Assembly: GCA_910579805.1 (NCBI GenBank)
Contig: CAJTWM010000010.1
Coordinates: forward strand, 1-64,000
Direction of reading: 5' to 3'
Source of the DNA: an uncultured Lachnospiraceae bacterium
Lineage (GTDB): Bacteria > Bacillota > Clostridia > Lachnospirales > Lachnospiraceae
Length of the DNA stretch: 64,000 bases
Shown here: positions 43,092 to 51,837 of the stretch, piece by piece
Numbering within the stretch: the first letter of the stretch is position 1
How the letters are laid out: each line of letters begins with the position of its first letter
Made by a program: the position numbers and the translations under genes
Notes under the pieces: generated by a model
What the model was told of the DNA's origin: nothing
What the model saw: the letters and a program-made list of their open reading frames with translations, nothing else
Databases searched by the model: none

Positions 43092-44366
43092 TCAGCTCGG
43101 CTCGGCGATACGGCTGACGCCCACATAAATATTCGAAATTTCATACCATGTGGGATAATCCACGATCCCCGTGGGAGGAATATTGAAGATCCGCTGAAAG
43201 GCGCGTACCGCATTGGCAGTGCCCTGACCGTAGATCCCGTCTACCGAAACGGTTGGAAGCGCCGGATAGTTTTGGGCGATGCGGTTGAGCTGCTGCTGGA
43301 TCTGGCGGACTTTGTCCCCGGAGGAGCCGATAGTCAGGTTATATCCGGGGAAGGAAGACGGAACGCCGGAAACGCTGATCGCGGTATTGACATACATGTC
43401 GTTGCCGAAATAGTATCGGATGATCTCGATCGCCGAATAGCCTTCGTCTCCAAGATATTTTGAGCCCCATTGGCTTAAGCCGCTGCAGGTTACGCGCTTG
43501 CCGTCGCAGTAGGAAGTAAGGATCGGCTGGCGCACGCCCGGCCGGGACAGGTAGTTGGCAAAGACAGAGTCTACGAGATAACTGATATTTTCGAATATAT
43601 TCCGTCCGTAGATCCATTTCTGGTCATAGGCGGTAGAGCTTGTGATCGTAAAATTGTAGCCTTTTGCCCGGTACCATTCCGTGTACACCCTGTTTAAAGT
43701 AAAGGACATGATAGCCAGAATATTGGCGTAAATGGCGCTTTCCGGCCATGTAGCATAGATTTCGGAAGAGGCTACGTTTTTGATGTAATCCTTGTATCGG
43801 ACGTAATAGTTAGGGGCGGTGGAATCGTCGGGAACGCCGTCATGGACAATGATAAATTCCGGAATGACCACACGGCTTAATACGATCTCGCCGGTTTCGT
43901 CCATCGGTTTGATCTCCTCTTCGGGGATCTTCGGCGGATAATCATAGTATAGGGTGTGCGGGCCGATGTTGATATCTTCTTCCGTATCCTCTTCTGATAC
44001 CTCCAAAGGAGGCAGTTCCACCGGCTGGATGGAGGTCACGTTGGGTAAGATTTCGGAACCGGATATGACTACCGTTTCGTATCCGGGAGCGATCACCTGT
44101 ATCGCGTATTCCGAATACGGTCTTGGGGAACCGGGTTCCAGACTGTATGAGACGGGCGGAGCGGGTAATTCGATGATCGGAGTCTGACCGGAAATGTCCG
44201 TAGTCAGGGTTTGGATCGGTGATTCGGGGTTATCCGCATAATAAATCGTAACGGAAGCATCCGGAACGGGAACCATTCCGAGCGTGGAGGTTACCTGAAT
44301 ACGCAGTCCGCCTTCGTTGGAAGCATCTATTTGCGCGGCATAAGTTGAATGATTGGAAACAGACAT
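43092..44366 (-). CDS. SpoIID-like domain protein with C-terminal peptidoglycan-binding domain
   Basis: 424 residues from ATG 44366-44364 (AGAGG upstream). There is no signal peptide. Residues 10-130 hold two beta domains of the carboxypeptidase-regulatory kind (GLRIQVTSTLGMVPVPDASV, YAIQVIAPGYETVVISG). The middle resembles SpoIID: a helical ILAIMSFTLNRVYTEWY, FTITSSTAYDQKWIYGR, and the family's terminal SGLSQWGSKYLGDEGY with IEIIRYYFG. The last 75 residues are a PG_binding_1 domain (IGSSGDKVRQIQQQLNRI, GIYGQGTANAVRAFQ). SpoIID-type enzymes cut denuded glycan strands during spore engulfment, so a spore or cortex role is likely. I recall a similar architecture as common in Lachnospiraceae. Confidence 0.8.
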   Translation of the reverse strand: MSVSNHSTYAAQIDASNEGGLRIQVTSTLGMVPVPDASVTIYYADNPESPIQTLTTDISGQTPIIELPAPPVSYSLEPGSPRPYSEYAIQVIAPGYETVVISGSEILPNVTSIQPVELPPLEVSEEDTEEDINIGPHTLYYDYPPKIPEEEIKPMDETGEIVLSRVVIPEFIIVHDGVPDDSTAPNYYVRYKDYIKNVASSEIYATWPESAIYANILAIMSFTLNRVYTEWYRAKGYNFTITSSTAYDQKWIYGRNIFENISYLVDSVFANYLSRPGVRQPILTSYCDGKRVTCSGLSQWGSKYLGDEGYSAIEIIRYYFGNDMYVNTAISVSGVPSSFPGYNLTIGSSGDKVRQIQQQLNRIAQNYPALPTVSVDGIYGQGTANAVRAFQRIFNIPPTGIVDYPTWYEISNIYVGVSRIAEPS

Positions 44367-44427
44367 AGAAAACCTCTGTATTTTACTTACCATTATGATA
44401 TGCATGAAAAAGACGGTTGTGTCTGAA

Positions 44428-44478
44428 TGATAATTGGTATCAATCATTCATTGCATTCTGCATAATTCCATGTATAAT
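44428..44478 (+). promoter_or_regulatory. sufC promoter with an adjacent AT-rich inverted repeat
   Basis: TTGCAT (44451-44456), 16 bp, TATAAT (44473-44478). Just upstream, TGATA-N5-TATCA (about 44428-44442) is an inverted repeat resembling metal-regulator boxes. Iron control would fit the gene, but the site is not a clear Fur or IscR match. Confidence 0.5.
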
Positions 44479-44532
44479 GTAAATAATCGTAAGAATATGA
44501 TCCGGACTTTTTTACGGAGAAAGGAAGACAAG

Positions 44533-45246
44533 ATGCTTAGAGTGGAAGATTTAAATTTCAGGATCTTAGAAGAGGGAAAAGAAAAACAGATTATAGATTC
44601 TGTCAGCTTTGAAGTGGCGGACGGAGAATTACTGGTGGTCACAGGGCCTAACGGGGGCGGGAAATCTACCCTTGCAAAGCTTTTGATCGGCGTGGAAACG
44701 GCGGATTCCGGAAAAATCTTTTTGGACGGCGAGGATATTACGGAATATGATATTAATCACCGGGCGAATGCAGGGATTGGCTTTGCATTCCAGCAGCCGC
44801 CCAGATTTAAAGGGATGACGGTGGAAAAACTGCTTTCTCTGGCGGCGGGGAAGGAACTTCCTACACCGGTCTGCTGTAAATTATTGAGTAATGTGGGGCT
44901 GTGCGCCAAGGAATATATAGGCAGGCAGGTAGACGCTACTTTGTCCGGCGGCGAGATGAAGAGAATAGAGATCGCAACGGCAATGGCCAAAGAACATAAA
45001 TTATGTATTTTTGACGAACCGGAGGCAGGCATCGATCTGTGGAGCTTTACCATGCTGGTCAAACAGTTTGAGAAGCTCCATAAGGAAAAAAAGGAAAGTA
45101 TTATCATTATTTCCCATCAGGAACGTATTATTAATATGGCGGACCGGATCATGGTCATAAAAGACGGAAAAGTGGAAAAGAGCGGAAACAGAGACGAAAT
45201 GCTGCAGGGACTTTTCTTGGATTCACCTGTCTGCGGGTGTATGTAA
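44533..45246 (+). CDS. sufC: Fe-S cluster assembly ATPase SufC
   Basis: 237 residues from ATG 44533 (AAGGAAG upstream). A soluble ABC ATPase of the SufC type: Walker A GPNGGGKSTLAK, Q-loop FQQPPRFKGMTVEKLL, signature LSGGEMKRIEIATAMA, Walker B LCIFDEPEAGIDLWSF and H-loop IIISHQERI. SufC powers cluster assembly on the SufB scaffold and has no membrane part. The next gene is a SufB-like scaffold, and no sufD, sufS or sufU follows. The pair therefore looks like a minimal two-gene SUF system of the kind described in anaerobes. It ends with PVCGCM, carrying two cysteines. Confidence 0.92.
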   Translation: MLRVEDLNFRILEEGKEKQIIDSVSFEVADGELLVVTGPNGGGKSTLAKLLIGVETADSGKIFLDGEDITEYDINHRANAGIGFAFQQPPRFKGMTVEKLLSLAAGKELPTPVCCKLLSNVGLCAKEYIGRQVDATLSGGEMKRIEIATAMAKEHKLCIFDEPEAGIDLWSFTMLVKQFEKLHKEKKESIIIISHQERIINMADRIMVIKDGKVEKSGNRDEMLQGLFLDSPVCGCM

Positions 45247-45260
45247 GCAAAGTATGAAGA

Positions 45261-45317
45261 GAATTTCTAAGCCTGCTGCCGGATCTTATCCGGCACGGTA
45301 TGCAGACTAAGAAATTC
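45261..45317 (+). other. Long structured spacer between sufC and sufB
   Basis: GAATTTCT (45261-45268) pairs with AGAAATTC (45310-45317), enclosing an inner GCCGGAT/ATCCGGC hairpin (45278-45294). Two more small hairpins follow before sufB: TGTGC/GGCAC near 45370 and ATGCCG/CGGCAT near 45390. The 186-nt gap is too structured to be simple spacer and may set the SufC:SufB ratio. Confidence 0.6.
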
Positions 45318-45432
45318 TAAAACTTCACACTGAAGAATGCCAAAAACATGCATTTTTCTCACGCGTTGTTTGTGCTATTTATGGCACTGATGCCGTAAGC
45401 GGCATGACAGGAAACTGGAAATGGAGGAAACT

Positions 45433-46356
45433 ATGGTACTGGAGAATACGGAAAAGGCTGTACTGGATCTTATAAACGGAGAAGAATTTAAAGAAGAGGG
45501 CGCTTATCATGTCAGATATAACGGCCAGTCTCTCTGCCACGGAGATACGGAGCATGTAAAAATCAGGAAAAAAGAAGGGAATCCCGGGATCGACGTCTAT
45601 ATTAGCGGTGAGACAAAGGGAGAAAAGCTCCATATTCCCGTCGTGGTATCCGCTTCGGGAATGACGGATGTGGTATATAATGACTTTTATGTGGAAGAAG
45701 GCGCTCAGGTGACTATCGTAGCAGGCTGCGGCATTCATAATGTGGGCTGCAACGATACGAGGCATGACGGCATCCATACTTTTCATGTGGGGAAAGGAGC
45801 CAACGTGCGGTATGAAGAAAAGCATTACGGAGAAGGGGAAGGCACGGGCGATAATATTTTAAATCCGGTGACCAAGATCATTTTGGAAGAAAATGCGGTA
45901 TTTACCTTGGATACTTCCCAGATCAAAGGGGTGGATTCTACTAACAGAAAGACGGAAGCAGTGCTTGGGAAAGGGAGCAGGTTTTTTGCAACGGAAAAGC
46001 TGATGACCCATGGAGAGCAATGCGCGGTATCGGATATGGATGTGATCTTAAACGGGGAGGAGAGCAGCGCGCAGATCATTTCCCGTTCCGTGGCGGACGG
46101 AGCGAGCAGACAGACTTTTCATCCAAGGGCTGTAGGCGCCAATTTGTGCCATGCCCATATCCAGTGCGACTCCATCATTATGGAACATGCGCAGGTGGCT
46201 TCTATTCCGGAGATCGACGCCAAGCATATCGATGCCGCGATCATCCATGAAGCGGCGATCGGCAGGATCAACAATGAACAGCTTTTAAAACTGCGTACTT
46301 TAGGGATGACGGAAGAAGAAGCGGAAAAGGTCATTATTGAAGCATTTTTGAACTAG
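45433..46356 (+). CDS. sufB: SufB/SufD-like Fe-S scaffold protein
   Basis: 307 residues from ATG 45433, which has GGAGG at five bases; an ATG four codons earlier is possible but weaker. The beta-helix core typical of SufB/SufD is visible: LHIPVVVSASGMTDVVYNDF, VTIVAGCGIHNVGCND, HFHVGKGANVRYEEKHYG-type and ASRQTFHPRAVGANLCHAHI. The end matches the SufB tail (AAIIHEAAIGRINNEQLLK, LGMTEEEAEKVIIEAFL). It is shorter than E. coli SufB (495), as in the minimal SufCB systems. Cys residues in IVAGCGIHNVGC and LCHAHIQC are candidate cluster ligands. It is presumed to build Fe-S clusters with SufC in the cytosol. Confidence 0.88.
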   Translation: MVLENTEKAVLDLINGEEFKEEGAYHVRYNGQSLCHGDTEHVKIRKKEGNPGIDVYISGETKGEKLHIPVVVSASGMTDVVYNDFYVEEGAQVTIVAGCGIHNVGCNDTRHDGIHTFHVGKGANVRYEEKHYGEGEGTGDNILNPVTKIILEENAVFTLDTSQIKGVDSTNRKTEAVLGKGSRFFATEKLMTHGEQCAVSDMDVILNGEESSAQIISRSVADGASRQTFHPRAVGANLCHAHIQCDSIIMEHAQVASIPEIDAKHIDAAIIHEAAIGRINNEQLLKLRTLGMTEEEAEKVIIEAFLN

Positions 46357-46413
46357 AGGGTGTCTGGCGGAAAAGGAAATTCAAACTATTTTGCTCAGGA
46401 CAGGTGCGTTTTC

Positions 46414-46442
46414 TTGACAATTTATTTGAAAAACTGCATAAT
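46414..46442 (+). promoter_or_regulatory. Sigma-A promoter for the tandem GGDEF genes
   Basis: Perfect TTGACA (46414-46419), 17 bp, CATAAT (46437-46442); start codon of the first GGDEF gene at 46482. Confidence 0.75.
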
Positions 46443-46481
46443 AAAAACGGACTTTAAATAATAGGGCAGAGAGGTATAGAC

Positions 46482-48128
46482 ATGGGTAAAAAGACATTTT
46501 ATATATATTCTGCAATTATATTATTGTTTTTGGCGCTTCTTTTTTATATAGGAATTACTTTTTCCGTAGAGATCTATATGCCCAGATCGGAACAGGGGTT
46601 TGAGAAGGTAAGCAACTGGACGAGAGAGATCTTTGCAGCGGGAGAAGAAGGAGCCGATCGGGCCGCAGCGGTCTATCATATCCGTCTTCCCGAAAAGATC
46701 GTGGGAAAAGAGGATCTGGTCATTTATACGATCCATCAGAATATCAGCGTCCGGATCGGGGAGGAAGAGGTCTACAGTATCCAGTGGCAGAAAGGGCGGA
46801 ACGCTTTCGGAAAAACGCCGGGGATCCATTGGAGTTTTATAGATATATTGCAAAAGGACAGCGGGAAAGAGGCGACGGTGTATGTGACGCCCGCTTATCC
46901 GGATAAACTGACGGCAGAGCCGGAGTTTTACATAGGAAATAGAGAAGCGATAGTGGCGGATATTGTAAAGAAGGACCTGTATGCCTTCTTTATCAGTATA
47001 GGCATTTTATTGATGGGGATCATTTTGGCGGCCTTTTGGTTTGTGACTTACCGAAATTCGAGAAAGAACGGCAATCTGCTGTATCTTGGCGTATTTTCGG
47101 TTATTTTGGCTATATGGCTTTTGAATGAATTGAAGTCTACCGTGCTGCTCTTAGCAAGCCCGTTAGTCTGCTCTTATATTTCGTTCATCTCGTTGATGCT
47201 TTTACCGATTCCCTTTACCATATGTGCGAGGGAGCTGTTTTACGATAAGAGCAGCAAGAGCTGGCAGATCCTGTATGCGCTCAGCGTAGCGGCGATCGGC
47301 GCAGCCGTGGTACTGCAGGTGCTCGATATCAGAGATTTCAGGGAAACGGTAGTGCTGGCGCATATTATGATCCTTTCGGTCTTTCTGGTCACGATCTATC
47401 ATATCGTCAGGGAGATCATAACCATCGGCTTTAACAGGCGGCTGAAGCTGAACATTGCGGGAATTACCTGCTGCGCGGCGGCGGGACTTTTGGATATTGT
47501 AGTTTATTATATGTTTAAAGACAGGGGACAAAATATCACTTTGTTCTGTGCAACCACGTTTCTTGTGTATGTAAGCATTTTAGGCGTTATGGCGGTACGG
47601 GAAACTTATTCCATGCTGGAAAAGGGAAAAATGGCAAATCAATACGAAAAGATGGCCTATCACGACCAGTTGACCAGCCTGTATAACCGGGCGGCCTATG
47701 AAGAACTGATAAACGGCGTGGATATCAATACAGGCAGGTGCGCCATTATCATGTTCGACTTAAACGATTTGAAAAAATGCAACGATATTTACGGTCATGC
47801 GGCAGGAGATGATTATATCATGCTGTGTGCAAAAATGATATCCGAAGTATTCGGAAATATCGGTACCTGCTGCCGGATCGGCGGGGATGAATTTTGCGCC
47901 ATTGTTCCGGAAGAAAAGATTCCGTATTGTGAAAAGGCTCTTAGTGACCTGAACAAGCGGGTGGACGAGGTCAATGAGCAGGAACGGGAATATGAGGTAC
48001 ATATTGCTTACGGATACGCCGTATTTGACAAAGAACTGGATAAGGAATTGAGCGATACGAGGAGTCGTGCGGATGCCAATATGTATCGGATGAAATTTGC
48101 AATGAAAGGGACGAGAGGCAGGGCGTAG
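46482..48128 (+). CDS. Diguanylate cyclase with membrane sensor, paralogue A
   Basis: 548 residues. An N-terminal anchor (FYIYSAIILLFLALLFYIGI) is followed by an extracytoplasmic domain of about 130 residues with VYHIRLPEKIV and IYTIHQNISVRIGEEEVY. Six or seven helices follow (about 165-380), then the GGDEF domain (AYHDQLTSLYNRAAYEELI, FDLNDLKKCNDIYGHAAGD) with intact G467-G-D-E-F. The helix block and the extracytoplasmic part match the downstream paralogue over their whole length. It is expected to synthesise c-di-GMP in response to an envelope or extracellular cue. Confidence 0.93.
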   Translation: MGKKTFYIYSAIILLFLALLFYIGITFSVEIYMPRSEQGFEKVSNWTREIFAAGEEGADRAAAVYHIRLPEKIVGKEDLVIYTIHQNISVRIGEEEVYSIQWQKGRNAFGKTPGIHWSFIDILQKDSGKEATVYVTPAYPDKLTAEPEFYIGNREAIVADIVKKDLYAFFISIGILLMGIILAAFWFVTYRNSRKNGNLLYLGVFSVILAIWLLNELKSTVLLLASPLVCSYISFISLMLLPIPFTICARELFYDKSSKSWQILYALSVAAIGAAVVLQVLDIRDFRETVVLAHIMILSVFLVTIYHIVREIITIGFNRRLKLNIAGITCCAAAGLLDIVVYYMFKDRGQNITLFCATTFLVYVSILGVMAVRETYSMLEKGKMANQYEKMAYHDQLTSLYNRAAYEELINGVDINTGRCAIIMFDLNDLKKCNDIYGHAAGDDYIMLCAKMISEVFGNIGTCCRIGGDEFCAIVPEEKIPYCEKALSDLNKRVDEVNEQEREYEVHIAYGYAVFDKELDKELSDTRSRADANMYRMKFAMKGTRGRA

Positions 48129-48144
48129 ACAGGCGGGTGCAGAC

Positions 48145-49794
48145 ATGAGGAAAAGAACATCTTTTGGATTGACAGCGGTTTTGATCGTATGTCTTGGGTT
48201 GCTGACCTATATCGGTCATACATTTTCCGCTGAAAAGAAAGGGCAGGGAACGGCAAAGGACTATACGGAGCTTTTGGACTATACCTGCGAATTTTTGAAC
48301 GCCGGCGAGCAGGGATACGGGGAAGATACCTATGTATACCATGTCCCGCTGCCGAAAGAGGCATATACGGGACAGTATCTTGCCGTTTTTTCACATCATC
48401 AGAATATCCGTGTGTGGATAGACGATAAAGAGGTATACCGTCTGCAGCATATGGAAGGACGAAATGCGTTTGGTAAATCTCCCGGTATCCGTTGGAATTT
48501 TATAGGGCTGCTTGAAGAAGATATGGGAAAAGAGGCGGTTATCTATGTGACCTCCCCGTATGAGGACAGCGTGAAAAGTCCGGTTAGTATTTTCATGGGG
48601 GATAAGTCCGCGATCTGCACGGGGATCATTCGGGAAGAATTTGCCGCATACGCGATAGGAATTTCTATCTTGGCAGTGGGCATTGTGCTGATGCTGATAG
48701 GAATTTATGCTTATTCGAAGATAAGACAGGTCAGCGATCTTTTTTATCTGGGGATGTTTGCCATTTTTTTATCTGTCTGGCTGTTAAACGAAAGACGTGC
48801 TACGAAGCTGATTTTTTCGGGCAATTTGTTCTGCAGTTATATTTCGTACATTTCCTTGATGCTCCTGCCGATGTCGTTTATCCTTTATGTGAGAGAGCAG
48901 TTTAACAACAAAGAACATAGCAGTTGGAAGATCCTGTTTTCCTGCTGTCTGATACAGAGTGTGGGTACAGTTATTTTACAGATCTTTAATATCCGGGATC
49001 TAAGGGAAACGTTGGTTACGACCCATATTATGATTGTGGCAGTGCTTTTACTGCTGTTATATCATTTGATAAAAGAGATTGTAACGGTAGGTTTCAGCAA
49101 TAGGATGAAAGTTACGCTGTTTGGCCTGCTGTCCTGCGTTGTGGCGGGAATCGCGGATATTATTTTTTATTATAACAGTGCGGGAGGCGCTACCCGGATA
49201 GCGGCGGCAGTCGTTTTTTTGATATGGCTGACCGGATGCGGCGCTTTTGCGGTACGCCGGACTTATCGGATGTGGAAACGGGCGAAGCTGGCAAAACATT
49301 ATGAGGAATTGGCGTATCACGATCAACTGACAGGGCTATATAACCGGACGGCTTATGAAGAGTTTGTGAATGGCGTAAATGTGGAAAAAAGCTCCTGCGT
49401 CATTGTGATGTTCGATCTGAACGACCTGAAAAAATGCAACGACGTGTACGGTCATGAGGCAGGCGATAATTATATCGTATTGTGCGCAAAGATGATATCG
49501 CAAGTATTTGAAGACATCGGTACCTGCTGCCGGATCGGAGGAGATGAGTTTTGTGTGATCATTGAGGAGAGAAACCTTCCCCGTTGTGAAAAAGCATTGA
49601 AAGAATTGGATAAAAAAGTAGAAGAAATCAATACGCAGAACAGGGAATACGAAGTGCATATCGCGTACGGTTATGCGATCTTTGATAAAGAATTGGATAA
49701 AGAACTGAGCGATACGAGAAGCCGGGCCGACGCTAATATGTATCAAATGAAATTTGCCATGAAAGAGGAGCTGCGGCAGGCACAGGAAAAGTAA
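48145..49794 (+). CDS. Diguanylate cyclase with membrane sensor, paralogue B
   Basis: 549 residues, beginning 17 bases after paralogue A and so probably cotranscribed. Same layout: anchor (FGLTAVLIVCLGLLTYIGH), extracytoplasmic domain (VYHVPLPKEAYTGQYL; HHQNIRVWIDDKEVYRLQH), helical block, and GGDEF domain with G465-G-D-E-F intact. Near-identical stretches such as FDLNDLKKCND and KELDKELSDTRSRADANMY show a tandem duplication of the neighbouring gene. Divergence is greatest in the external domain, so the two may sense different signals while producing the same messenger. A terminator shared with the convergent ABC operon follows. Confidence 0.93.
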   Translation: MRKRTSFGLTAVLIVCLGLLTYIGHTFSAEKKGQGTAKDYTELLDYTCEFLNAGEQGYGEDTYVYHVPLPKEAYTGQYLAVFSHHQNIRVWIDDKEVYRLQHMEGRNAFGKSPGIRWNFIGLLEEDMGKEAVIYVTSPYEDSVKSPVSIFMGDKSAICTGIIREEFAAYAIGISILAVGIVLMLIGIYAYSKIRQVSDLFYLGMFAIFLSVWLLNERRATKLIFSGNLFCSYISYISLMLLPMSFILYVREQFNNKEHSSWKILFSCCLIQSVGTVILQIFNIRDLRETLVTTHIMIVAVLLLLLYHLIKEIVTVGFSNRMKVTLFGLLSCVVAGIADIIFYYNSAGGATRIAAAVVFLIWLTGCGAFAVRRTYRMWKRAKLAKHYEELAYHDQLTGLYNRTAYEEFVNGVNVEKSSCVIVMFDLNDLKKCNDVYGHEAGDNYIVLCAKMISQVFEDIGTCCRIGGDEFCVIIEERNLPRCEKALKELDKKVEEINTQNREYEVHIAYGYAIFDKELDKELSDTRSRADANMYQMKFAMKEELRQAQEK

Positions 49795-49817
49795 AAAGCA
49801 GGAAATTGATAAAATCA

Positions 49818-49856
49818 AAAAGAGTACGATGGAGTAAAAAACCATGCGTACTCTTT
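49818..49856. terminator. Bidirectional terminator between paralogue B and the ABC permease
   Basis: AAAGAGTAC (49818-49826) pairs with GTACTCTTT (49848-49856), with inner GATGG/CCATG-type pairing, followed by TCTTTTTT. The permease stop lies directly beyond it on the other strand. Confidence 0.8.
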
Positions 49857-49861
49857 CTTTT

Positions 49862-50692
49862 TTAGTCTAAATTTAATTTTTTCTTCATCAGATATTCTGT
49901 CAGGAAGAAAAAGACAATACAAAGAACGATACTTTCACACAAGGTAAAGTAAGTGTAATTTAACATATAACCGGTGACTTCCTTTACCATCATAAATGTT
50001 TTGGACATTAAGGACACCATTGCAAGAGAATTTAAAGTCTGCAGACCGGCATGGAGTCCGATGTATCCGAGAAAAGAACCGAATATTTTGTGCTTTTGGA
50101 ACAATTGTCCCAAAGAGATGGAAGTATAGATCATCAGGATACTGAAAATGATCCCCACAAGGACCATGACCGCGGACAGCATGATTATGTGGAAAATGCT
50201 GATTCCGAGCATAGCGCTTGCTTCCGATAAAAAAATTTGCAAGCTGGGGAAGATAAAACGGTCCCATATTTTGGATATCGGGATTCCATTATTTCCTATA
50301 GATAAACTGGTCAGCACGATAGAAAAAATACTGATAAAGATCACAACGCCTGTGATCAGCATCCAAGTAAAAGAAACCAGCAGTTTGGAAAAGAGCAGTC
50401 CCTTCTGGGAGACCGGAAGCGTGTGCATCAGGTAGCCCTCATCGGTATAAATGTTTTTAAAAAAGCGCACGGTGATGTAGACCATTACAATAAAGCTGAT
50501 TACGATAATGGAAATAAAATAAAAGAAGGTGGCAAGGATCAGGAGGGTCTCTATGATCTTGTTGTCGCTTTCCCATATAGAAGAGTGAAGGGACAGGATC
50601 CCTGCAAAAGTGTAGAGCAATAAAAATAAGTTAACGAATCCCGGCACTTTCCAGACCGCCCGCCATTCGTGTTTGATCAATTTTCCTAACAT
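49862..50692 (-). CDS. ABC-2-type transporter permease
   Basis: 276 residues with about six hydrophobic helices, including VNLFLLLYTFAGILSL, FYFISIIVISFIVMVYI, ILTGVVIFISIFSIVL-like text and SIVLCIVFFFLTEYL, and a Lys-rich end (KKKLNLD). The opening MLGKLIKHEWRAVWKVPGF is the standard start of ABC-2 permeases. It overlaps the ATPase gene by 7 bp, which suggests coupling. It should form the membrane half of the exporter encoded with 50686-51387. The substrate is unknown; GntR(YtrA)-linked ABC systems in Firmicutes often respond to cell-wall-active antibiotics. Confidence 0.88.
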   Translation of the reverse strand: MLGKLIKHEWRAVWKVPGFVNLFLLLYTFAGILSLHSSIWESDNKIIETLLILATFFYFISIIVISFIVMVYITVRFFKNIYTDEGYLMHTLPVSQKGLLFSKLLVSFTWMLITGVVIFISIFSIVLTSLSIGNNGIPISKIWDRFIFPSLQIFLSEASAMLGISIFHIIMLSAVMVLVGIIFSILMIYTSISLGQLFQKHKIFGSFLGYIGLHAGLQTLNSLAMVSLMSKTFMMVKEVTGYMLNYTYFTLCESIVLCIVFFFLTEYLMKKKLNLD

Positions 50693-51387
50693 GCGAATAC
50701 CTCCCTGAAATAAGCGTCCACCGATTTTCCTTTGTTTTCCCTGATATCGTCTACCGAGGTATGCATAAGGAGCTGCCCGTAGCGAAGGAACACGACTTCA
50801 TCCAGTACATTTTCAATATCGGAGATCAGATGTGTGGAAAGCAGGATCGTGGCGTTTTCATTATAATTAGTGATAATGGTTTTTAAAATATAGTCTCTTG
50901 CGGCAGGATCCACTCCCGCGATCGGTTCGTCCAGAATATAAAGATCCGCGGCCCTGCTCATGACAAGGATCAACTGTACTTTTTCTTTCGTGCCCTTTGA
51001 TAAAGTCTTTAATCTGGCGCTGCTGTCTATATTTAAAGAGGAAAGCATACTGTATGCTTTTTCTTTGGAAAAATCCGCATAAAAGTCGCAGAAAAAATCT
51101 ACCAGTTCATAAACCTTCATGCTGTTGGAAAGATAGGTACGCTCCGGCAGATAGGAAACTGCCGCCTTTGTCTGTATGCCCGGTTCGCAGCCGTTTATCA
51201 GGATCTGTCCGTGAGTAGGCGTAAGCAGTCCGTTCATCATCTTGATAAGAGTGGTCTTGCCGCTTCCGTTTGGCCCCAAAAGTCCGATGATCTTTCCTCT
51301 CTCCAAATTTAAATTCAGATTATTAACGGCGACGGCTCTTGCGTGATATGCTTTTGTCAATTCTCTGATTTCTACTAATGCGCTCAT
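50686..51387 (-). CDS. ABC transporter ATP-binding protein
   Basis: 233 residues with the full ATPase set: Walker A LLGPNGSGKTTLIKM, Q-loop-type SYLPERTYLS, a degenerate signature TLSKGTKEKVQL (LSxG with Lys in place of Gly), Walker B LYILDEPIAGVDP and H-loop TILLSTHLISD. It pairs with the permease whose gene overlaps its 3' end and lies 4 bp into the GntR gene on its 5' side, forming a three-gene operon. The arrangement GntR-ATPase-permease matches YtrAB-type antibiotic-response exporters in Firmicutes. Confidence 0.93.
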   Translation of the reverse strand: MSALVEIRELTKAYHARAVAVNNLNLNLERGKIIGLLGPNGSGKTTLIKMMNGLLTPTHGQILINGCEPGIQTKAAVSYLPERTYLSNSMKVYELVDFFCDFYADFSKEKAYSMLSSLNIDSSARLKTLSKGTKEKVQLILVMSRAADLYILDEPIAGVDPAARDYILKTIITNYNENATILLSTHLISDIENVLDEVVFLRYGQLLMHTSVDDIRENKGKSVDAYFREVFAC

Positions 51388-51773
51388 TGGTCGGTGTCCT
51401 CCTTTACCGTTTCGGAATCCGTGATTTCTTTCAGCAGCGTTAAGATTTCTTTTTCCGTATATCCTAGCTGCTTCATATTTTCCAAAAATACTTTTATGCT
51501 TTCTTTCGCAAGTTCTAACTGCGTTCCTTTGATCATATTGATGTCCTCCGTTACTATTCTTCCGCTTGTTCTCATGGTGATGATCAGGCCGCTGCGCTCC
51601 AGCTCCGAAAAAGCTTTCTGCATCGTGTTGGGATTGACGTTTGCCTCCTGCGCAAGATCGCGCACGCTGGGGAGTCTGTCGCCCGGATGATACAGGCCGG
51701 ATACGATCTGCATTTTCAGGATCGCTACGAGCTGCGCGTAGATCGGTCTGTCAGAATCTAAATTCCATGCCAT
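51384..51773 (-). CDS. GntR-family repressor, YtrA subfamily
   Basis: 129 residues. The winged helix spans residues 8-75 (PIYAQLVAILKMQIVSGLY, PGDRLPSVRDLAQEANVNP, TMQKAFSELERSG), followed by a short helical tail rather than a large effector domain. This short form is characteristic of YtrA regulators that repress adjacent ABC transporter genes. It is the first gene of the minus-strand operon. Its own promoter (51864-51837) is overlapped at the -10 by the perfect inverted repeat TTGTATTA-N6-TAATACAA, a convincing autoregulatory operator. Derepression would turn on the exporter. Confidence 0.94.
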   Translation of the reverse strand: MAWNLDSDRPIYAQLVAILKMQIVSGLYHPGDRLPSVRDLAQEANVNPNTMQKAFSELERSGLIITMRTSGRIVTEDINMIKGTQLELAKESIKVFLENMKQLGYTEKEILTLLKEITDSETVKEDTDQ

Positions 51774-51815
51774 AGTTTGCTTCCTTTCTTTTGCTTGGTA
51801 AGTGTCAAAATGATG

Positions 51816-51837
51816 TTGTATTACTTAATTAATACAA
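51816..51837. promoter_or_regulatory. Operator of the GntR-ABC operon
   Basis: TTGTATTA (51816-51823) and TAATACAA (51830-51837) are perfect inverse copies around a 6-bp centre. The site abuts the minus-strand -10, at the expected start point, where bound repressor would block transcription. Confidence 0.75.
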
